From UBA11475 sp045593005 (lineage in GTDB: Bacteria; Bacillota; Clostridia; Christensenellales; Borkfalkiaceae): 64,000 nt of DNA. How positions within the stretch are numbered: the first letter of the stretch is position 1; every line of letters starts with the position of its first letter. The translations under genes and the position numbers were made by a program. Below the pieces are notes generated by a model that searched no databases, was not told where the DNA came from, and worked only from the letters and a program-made list of their open reading frames with translations. The DNA lies in the NCBI GenBank assembly GCA_045593005.1, contig JAZNVV010000038.1, positions 1-64,000 on the forward strand, read 5' to 3'. Positions 59,788 to 64,000 of the stretch are shown here, in pieces.

Positions 59788-60453
59788 TTAATTTTCAGTA
59801 ATAGCCTTAATGTAATTTATTCCATCACCACTTGAAAGCAAGTTAAGTCGTTCTATTTCCTCTTTAAGACGGGCGTTTTCAATTTTAAGCATTTCGTTTT
59901 CACGACGGGTGCGATACGCTATTTTTTCAACAAGCGTGTTTATTTCACCCTTTAATTTATTGATATTAAATTCGGTAACAGAACTGACGGCATTAGGCAT
60001 ATAAACAGCCCCTTCCGTTTCGCTGGAAAGTTCCATCGCTATCTCGTTTATAAGTGGAAGATTGTTCTTCATAGCCGTGCGAAACTTGTTTTGATATCTT
60101 AAAGCAAGTTTTCCATCGCCGTTTGCAAGATTATACACGGCGCTACGGGTGGAACGTGTTTTTAACTTTTCACTCATTATTTTTTTCAATAGTTCACGTT
60201 CGCTGTCTTTAGAAAATCTCTCGATTTTTGCTGGCGCAAAATCAATACCAGAAAGATATTTTTCCTTAAAATCACTATCGCTTTCTGCCTTTTTGCATAA
60301 TGCGTAATACAAATTTCTTACCGTCCCTGCAGACTTGCCCGTAACCGTAGCAAATTCAGCAAATACCGACGTTAATTTTTCCCCCTTTTTGTTTTTAATA
60401 AAGTCGATTAATTTAAATGTTAATTTATCGTCAAAACCGTAAATTTTATTCAT
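59788..60453 (-). CDS. Putative DNA-binding protein of unknown family (RsfA-like shape)
   Basis: 221 residues. I do not recognise it with confidence. Residues about 1-60 and 75-130 look like two helical DNA-binding repeats (GKSAGTVRNLYYALCKKA in the first, RSTRSAVYNLANG in the second), reminiscent of the Myb/SANT-like prespore regulator RsfA. The last 50 residues form a predicted coiled coil (TRRENEMLKIENARLKEEIE). AGGAGG lies 6 nt before the ATG. It is divergent from the unknown gene at 60540, with an 86-nt shared gap, and upstream of the cysteine desulfurase gene. Confidence 0.5.
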   Translation of the reverse strand: MNKIYGFDDKLTFKLIDFIKNKKGEKLTSVFAEFATVTGKSAGTVRNLYYALCKKAESDSDFKEKYLSGIDFAPAKIERFSKDSERELLKKIMSEKLKTRSTRSAVYNLANGDGKLALRYQNKFRTAMKNNLPLINEIAMELSSETEGAVYMPNAVSSVTEFNINKLKGEINTLVEKIAYRTRRENEMLKIENARLKEEIERLNLLSSGDGINYIKAITEN

Positions 60454-60539
60454 ACGTCCCTCCTTTTAATAGTTTTATTGACATTACAAAAGGAATTTAT
60501 ACATATATTTAACAAAAGAATAATTTTAAGGATTAAAAT

Positions 60540-61436
60540 ATGTTTATTTCGTGCGAAAAAAACGCCATCATTACGACGGATAATCAGACGATTGTCAGCG
60601 ACGGCAACTTGCTTACTTTTGAAAATAAAAAATTTTTTTCCGTTTCCTACGTTGATGGAAATCAACAAACGGCTGTCATTACCGATAAAATAATTAAAAG
60701 CGAAGGGGTGTATTCCGTATACCGTCCCGACGGAATTATGCTTTGCTTTGTCAAAAGAAAACAATATAATAATTTTATTTTGATTGCCCAAGATTTTTCC
60801 TGCAAGGTAAGGACCACCGTTTACGGCGACAATACTCTTAAAATTACGCTTGAAAGCGACGGCGCAACCGAAATAGTCAGCCTTGATTTTTTTAGTTTAA
60901 ACGCAAAAATTTATACGGCGTATTATTCATATGGAACGATAATCGCAATACATTTTACCGACGCAAAAAAGATTGTTGTATATCTTTACCGATCAAACAG
61001 TTTTAAGCAGGTATTATTTTGCGATTGCGACACCCTTTCGCTTGATAGATATTTAACGGTTGAATATGTCAAAAAAGATATGTTTCAGCATCTTATAACA
61101 ACCGAATATGAGGCTGGAGAAACGTTGAACGTACTAAATAAAAAAGTTACTAGAAAATTTAGCAATACATACACCTTAAGCAAGGATCTATTGCCTTTTG
61201 CTTTTGCTGAAGAGGTGCTTGTAGGTGGAGATTTTACCGATCTATTAAACGATAACCTTTTAGATAAAGCTACTGCAATAGAAGAATATTTTGGTAACTT
61301 TATTAAAGTAGTTGTTTTGCCCGATAATTTACCAGGATTAGTGTACAAAAGCGACGGCGTGTACGATTACACTATAAAAAAATTAACCTGTAATTTTAAT
61401 GGAAATAAAATAGAAAATTTTACGTTAAAAGATTAA
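60540..61436 (+). CDS. Protein of unknown function, beta-rich
   Basis: 298 residues with no signal peptide, no membrane helix and no motif I recognise. The sequence alternates short beta-like segments with Lys, Asp and Asn turns, and has several aromatic residues and a Cys pair (FCDCD near 165). The start has AAGG about 8 nt upstream. TTGACA occurs at 60479-60484 but without a good -10. It is divergent from the putative DNA-binding gene at 59788, which might control it. Followed by copy 5 of the AACGGTA motif and a strong terminator. Confidence 0.7.
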   Translation: MFISCEKNAIITTDNQTIVSDGNLLTFENKKFFSVSYVDGNQQTAVITDKIIKSEGVYSVYRPDGIMLCFVKRKQYNNFILIAQDFSCKVRTTVYGDNTLKITLESDGATEIVSLDFFSLNAKIYTAYYSYGTIIAIHFTDAKKIVVYLYRSNSFKQVLFCDCDTLSLDRYLTVEYVKKDMFQHLITTEYEAGETLNVLNKKVTRKFSNTYTLSKDLLPFAFAEEVLVGGDFTDLLNDNLLDKATAIEEYFGNFIKVVVLPDNLPGLVYKSDGVYDYTIKKLTCNFNGNKIENFTLKD

Positions 61437-61461
61437 TTTAACGCTTAACGGTAGCGTAAAA
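61437..61461 (+). repeat. AACGGTA short motif, copy 5
   Basis: Stem TTTAACGC/GCGTAAAA (one mismatch) with 9-nt loop TTAACGGTA, starting at the stop of the 60540 gene. Same 15-mer CGCTTAACGGTAGCG as copy 4. Confidence 0.6.
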
Positions 61462-61476
61462 CGTTACCAAAAAAAT

Positions 61477-61500
61477 AAGCCCCGACAAAAGTCGGGGCTT
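61477..61500. terminator. Bidirectional terminator
   Basis: Perfect 10-bp stem AAGCCCCGAC/GTCGGGGCTT with AAAA loop, between the 60540 gene and the RibD-like gene. Confidence 0.9.
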
Positions 61501-61505
61501 TAATT

Positions 61506-62207
61506 TTAAGCTTTTATTTTATATCTTAAGTGAGTTGAACCAGAAATTGTAGGCGACGTAGACAAAAGCTCAAGTTCGCTATATTCCCCGTTATGAAATA
61601 AGGGCAAACTATCTTTATCCCCTAATACGGGTACGACAATAAGACTTAATTCATCTATAACACCTGCACGCAAAAACGCACCGTTTATAATACTTCCACC
61701 TTCAAGCAATAGTAGTTTTATTTTGAAGTATTTATACAGTTTTTCAACTGCAACCTTAATATCAACGTCTTCTTTCCCAGCAAAAATATACGACACGCCA
61801 ACATCTTTTAAATACGCTAAATATTCGTCACGGACGTTTTCCGACAACACTTCGATAATATGTGCATTATCGTAACCGACGTCTTCGTCGTGAATTTTAC
61901 TATCTACCCAACCTACTACGCCCTTCCTATCAAACGAAACAGCAAAAAATTTCGCATTCTTGTCGGCAACATAGTCAGTTCTAACAACTTTTTTGCCTTT
62001 ATACGGTGTTAAATCAGGTCTGTAACTACCTGTAAAACTACTTTCCATAGTAATTCTTCCACAAGCGTACGCATCTGGTTTTAAATTTCTATTAATTTCA
62101 TAATAACGGTCACACGCAGTAGCGCAAGGGGTTTTGCTTAAAAAATCTCCTGTAACTTTGCCATCGATTGAAATTAACATATGACATATTATATACGGCC
62201 TATTCAT
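61506..62207 (-). CDS. RibD C-terminal/dihydrofolate reductase-like protein
   Basis: 233 residues. DHFR-like fold of the RibD reductase domain: HMLISIDGKVTGDFL at the start, CGRITMESSFTGSYRP, and LLLEGGSIINGAFLRAGVID near the C-terminus, the NADPH-binding motif. Such proteins act as pyrimidine or other reductases; the substrate is not known, and no riboflavin genes lie nearby. I start at ATG 62205-62207, which overlaps the stop of the RHH gene by 8 nt (ATGAATAG), so translation is coupled. Longer upstream starts lie inside the RHH gene. Confidence 0.85.
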   Translation of the reverse strand: MNRPYIICHMLISIDGKVTGDFLSKTPCATACDRYYEINRNLKPDAYACGRITMESSFTGSYRPDLTPYKGKKVVRTDYVADKNAKFFAVSFDRKGVVGWVDSKIHDEDVGYDNAHIIEVLSENVRDEYLAYLKDVGVSYIFAGKEDVDIKVAVEKLYKYFKIKLLLLEGGSIINGAFLRAGVIDELSLIVVPVLGDKDSLPLFHNGEYSELELLSTSPTISGSTHLRYKIKA

Positions 62208-62418
62208 TTTTATTACCATCTTTCTTTTTCTCATCAGATTGCTTTACACAGTCTGGAATATATCTTCCGTTCTTCTTGTGTTGCTTTACACACTCGGTCA
62301 ATAAATATTCAATTTGACCATTTACTGAACGAAAGTCTGCTTCTGCCCAAGATAAAATATCAGCATAAAGCTTTTCGGATAAGCGTAAAGGAATTTGCTT
62401 TTTAACGTTCGTAGCCAT
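62200..62418 (-). CDS. Arc-family ribbon-helix-helix DNA-binding protein
   Basis: 72 residues. An N-terminal strand with alternating polar residues (KKQIPLRLSEKLYADILSWA) followed by a helix pair fits the Arc/MetJ ribbon-helix-helix fold; RSVNGQIEYLLTECV is the typical second helix. The tail is basic and charged. It may regulate its own operon. Starts on the stop of the SPFH gene (1-nt overlap) and overlaps the RibD-like gene. Confidence 0.85.
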   Translation of the reverse strand: MATNVKKQIPLRLSEKLYADILSWAEADFRSVNGQIEYLLTECVKQHKKNGRYIPDCVKQSDEKKKDGNKNE

Positions 62419-63440
62419 TAATATATGTTACCTGAATTTACTACTGGTTGAGCATCACGATTGCCACAAAGAACAACTAAAAGATTTGATACCATTTGTG
62501 CTTTTCTTTCTTCGTCAAGTTCAACAACTTGATTTTGAGAAAGTCTATCAAGAGCCATTTCAACCATACCAACTGCACCGTCGACAATCATTTTTCTCGC
62601 GTCGATTATTGCAGATGCTTGCTGACGTTGTAACATTACTGCAGCAATTTCAGGCGCATAAGCAAGATACGTAATACGTGCTTCTACTATTTCAATACCA
62701 GCTTCTTCTACGCGTGACTGAATTTCTTCCTTAATTCTTTGCGCAACGATTTCAGACGAACCCCTTAAAGAACCTTCGTCAGCGATACCGTCGCCAGTAG
62801 TATCAACGCCAGGAGCAACGTCGTAAGGATATACCCTAACGATATTCCTTAACGCGCTATCGCATTGTAAAGATAAATATTCCTTAAAATTATCTACGTT
62901 AAACACAGCTTTTGCTGTATCAATAACCTTCCACATAACTGCAATACCGATTTCAACTGGGTTTCCAAGACAGTCGTTTACCTTTTGTCTATTATTGTTA
63001 AGTGTCATAATTTTAAGTGAAATTTTATTGCTCGCCATTGAAATGTCCAATTTTTCATCACTTGATAAAGCCGACGCTAAAAGCCCTGCCGGTTTAGTAT
63101 TTACGTCGCCACTTTGTTTAAGTTTAGTTTTTGACGCTGGGTTGAAACTTACAGCAAAAGGATTTACCCAGTAAAAGCCTTCGCCTTTAAGAGTACCCAA
63201 ATACTTACCAAATAAAGTCAAAACGAGCGCTTCACGTGGTTTTAAAACCTTTAACCCAGGCAATATAATTATAGATATTGCAAGGACGGCAATCCCTACG
63301 AAAAGTAAATAAGGGATTTCGCCGTCTTCTGCGTTAATACCACCGATAATACAAAGAGCAATAGAAAGCACAATGCCAACGATTGATAATAATAAAACTA
63401 TCATACCGTTCTTTTTATTTGTTAAAATTTTTTCTTCCAT
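62418..63440 (-). CDS. SPFH/Band 7 domain membrane protein
   Basis: 340 residues. Two N-terminal membrane helices (about 12-33 and 40-62) followed by the SPFH domain: LKPREALVLTLFGKYLGTLK, LQCDSALRNIVRVYPYD and AGIEIVEARITYLAYAPEIA. The C-terminal helical region LDEERKAQMVSNLLVVLCG is typical of a group of SPFH proteins found next to Arc-type regulators. SPFH proteins scaffold membrane microdomains and chaperone membrane proteases; here the partner is unknown. AAGGAG precedes the ATG. Confidence 0.9.
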   Translation of the reverse strand: MEEKILTNKKNGMIVLLLSIVGIVLSIALCIIGGINAEDGEIPYLLFVGIAVLAISIIILPGLKVLKPREALVLTLFGKYLGTLKGEGFYWVNPFAVSFNPASKTKLKQSGDVNTKPAGLLASALSSDEKLDISMASNKISLKIMTLNNNRQKVNDCLGNPVEIGIAVMWKVIDTAKAVFNVDNFKEYLSLQCDSALRNIVRVYPYDVAPGVDTTGDGIADEGSLRGSSEIVAQRIKEEIQSRVEEAGIEIVEARITYLAYAPEIAAVMLQRQQASAIIDARKMIVDGAVGMVEMALDRLSQNQVVELDEERKAQMVSNLLVVLCGNRDAQPVVNSGNIY

Positions 63441-63477
63441 AATAATCTCCTTTATAATTAATTATTTTGATATTAAA

Positions 63478-63506
63478 ATGATATCATATATAATTTTATA
63501 TGTCAA
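63478..63506 (-). promoter_or_regulatory. Sigma-A promoter of the SPFH-RHH-RibD-like operon
   Basis: Minus strand: TTGACA (63501-63506), 17-nt spacer, TATCAT (63478-63483). Confidence 0.8.
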
Positions 63507-63531
63507 TGTAACATTTAACTTTTTTGCAAAA

Positions 63532-63556
63532 AAAAGCACCTATTTTAGGTGCTTTT
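63532..63556 (-). terminator. Intrinsic terminator after the truncated lipoprotein gene
   Basis: Stem AAAAGCACCTA/TAGGTGCTTTT, loop TTT, 5 nt after the stop of the gene at 63561. Confidence 0.9.
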
Positions 63557-63560
63557 GGTT

Positions 63561-64000
63561 TTAGTCAATATTGATACTTGTTAAAACAATACGGTTTTCA
63601 GCTTTAGGAACTGTAATTTTTGTAGCCTTATATTTGATTGATTTATAAACGCTACCATTATCTTCGTTTTCTGGATTAATAACGTCATATCGTGTTGACA
63701 CAACGTCTCCACTAACAGTTTCTTCTATCGTATAAACGCCGTCTTCGACCATATCGTCATAATCGGCTTTAGTTAAAATAACTTGTTCAACTGCATTGCC
63801 GTTTTTGATATAGAACACGTAATATTCTTCAGCATCAGACCAAATTTCATCATTAGAATCGATAAGGTCAAAAAGGTCGTTCTTTGAATCTTCATCAAAC
63901 ACGCCAAATACGGCAACTGTCGTGCCATCTGATTGAGCATCACTAAATTTGCCACTTGTTGTAGGAATTACGATATTGCCACAAGAACCGGTGTTAAAAC
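63561..64000 (-). CDS. Hypothetical lipoprotein, 5' end outside window
   Basis: The frame is open from the window edge to the TAA-type stop at 63561, about 146 codons. The first residues visible, FNTGSCGNIVIPTTSGK, look like the end of a lipoprotein signal peptide with lipobox TGSC, so the start probably lies just beyond position 64000. A GTG at 63900-63902 is an internal codon, not the start. The mature part is acidic, with a Val/Thr/Tyr beta-rich C-terminus. No family recognised. Confidence 0.6.
   Translation of the reverse strand, partial: FNTGSCGNIVIPTTSGKFSDAQSDGTTVAVFGVFDEDSKNDLFDLIDSNDEIWSDAEEYYVFYIKNGNAVEQVILTKADYDDMVEDGVYTIEETVSGDVVSTRYDVINPENEDNGSVYKSIKYKATKITVPKAENRIVLTSINID

Noticed and set aside
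1..64000. CRISPR array, insertion sequence, prophage or toxin-antitoxin system
   Set aside because: No regularly spaced short repeats with unique spacers, no transposase or phage gene. The single RHH protein is in an SPFH operon, not beside a toxin-like gene.

Overview
The window is a compact, AT-rich stretch of chromosome from a low-GC Gram-positive bacterium. It most resembles an uncultured, probably gut-associated Clostridia lineage; this is inferred from gene content and order, and no 16S rRNA is present. The evidence is the order pth-mfd-PrsA-like lipoprotein, the YrrK/YrzB pair, Cys4 zinc forms of S14, S4, L36 and adenylate kinase, consensus sigma-A promoters (TTGACA, 17 nt, TATAAT) and strong AGGAGG ribosome binding sites. 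Most genes lie on the minus strand. I see no rRNA, CRISPR array, insertion sequence, prophage or defence island.

Layout. Positions 1-6.5 kb: a truncated PrsA/SurA-like lipoprotein, mfd, pth and prs. 6.5-16.3 kb: tadA, an M14 peptidase, rlmH, a CPBP protease, guaB, small membrane proteins and lipoproteins, then divergent glnS and glyS. 16.3-24.5 kb: a patatin, a small exporter, ttcA, an SGNH lipoprotein, a cell-surface cluster (LRR lipoprotein, M1 peptidase, M23 peptidase), HU and a ZIP metal transporter. 24.6-40.7 kb: the complete S10-spc-alpha ribosomal super-operon, 31 genes from rpsJ to rplQ including secY, adk, map, infA and rpoA, read from one consensus promoter with a long structured leader.

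40.8-47.2 kb: a zinc-ribbon/SPFH membrane cluster, two tRNAs (Gly-CCC, Leu-CAG), a PnuC-type transporter, a PH-domain membrane protein, ybaK, a nicotinamidase-like hydrolase and a methyltransferase. 47.2-56.3 kb: gdhA, a triple tandem 123-124 nt repeat, then the classic rpsB-tsf-pyrH-frr-uppS-cdsA-dxr-rseP cluster, which links translation to isoprenoid and phospholipid synthesis and site-2 proteolysis. 56.4-64 kb: an alpha/beta hydrolase, yrzB-ruvX, a cysteine desulfurase, two unrecognised divergent genes, an SPFH-RHH-RibD-like operon and a truncated lipoprotein.

No obviously new multi-gene system is present. The items most worth checking are non-coding: the tandem repeat with partly compensated hairpins at 48.7-49.1 kb; promoters placed so that transcription should start on or next to the start codon (ybaK, the cysteine desulfurase, ruvX); structured leaders in front of glyS and inside the ribosomal operon; and a short intergenic hairpin motif built around AACGGTAGCG. 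Two protein-level oddities are an M14 peptidase lacking the family's substrate-binding arginine and the unrecognised gene pair at 59.8-61.4 kb.
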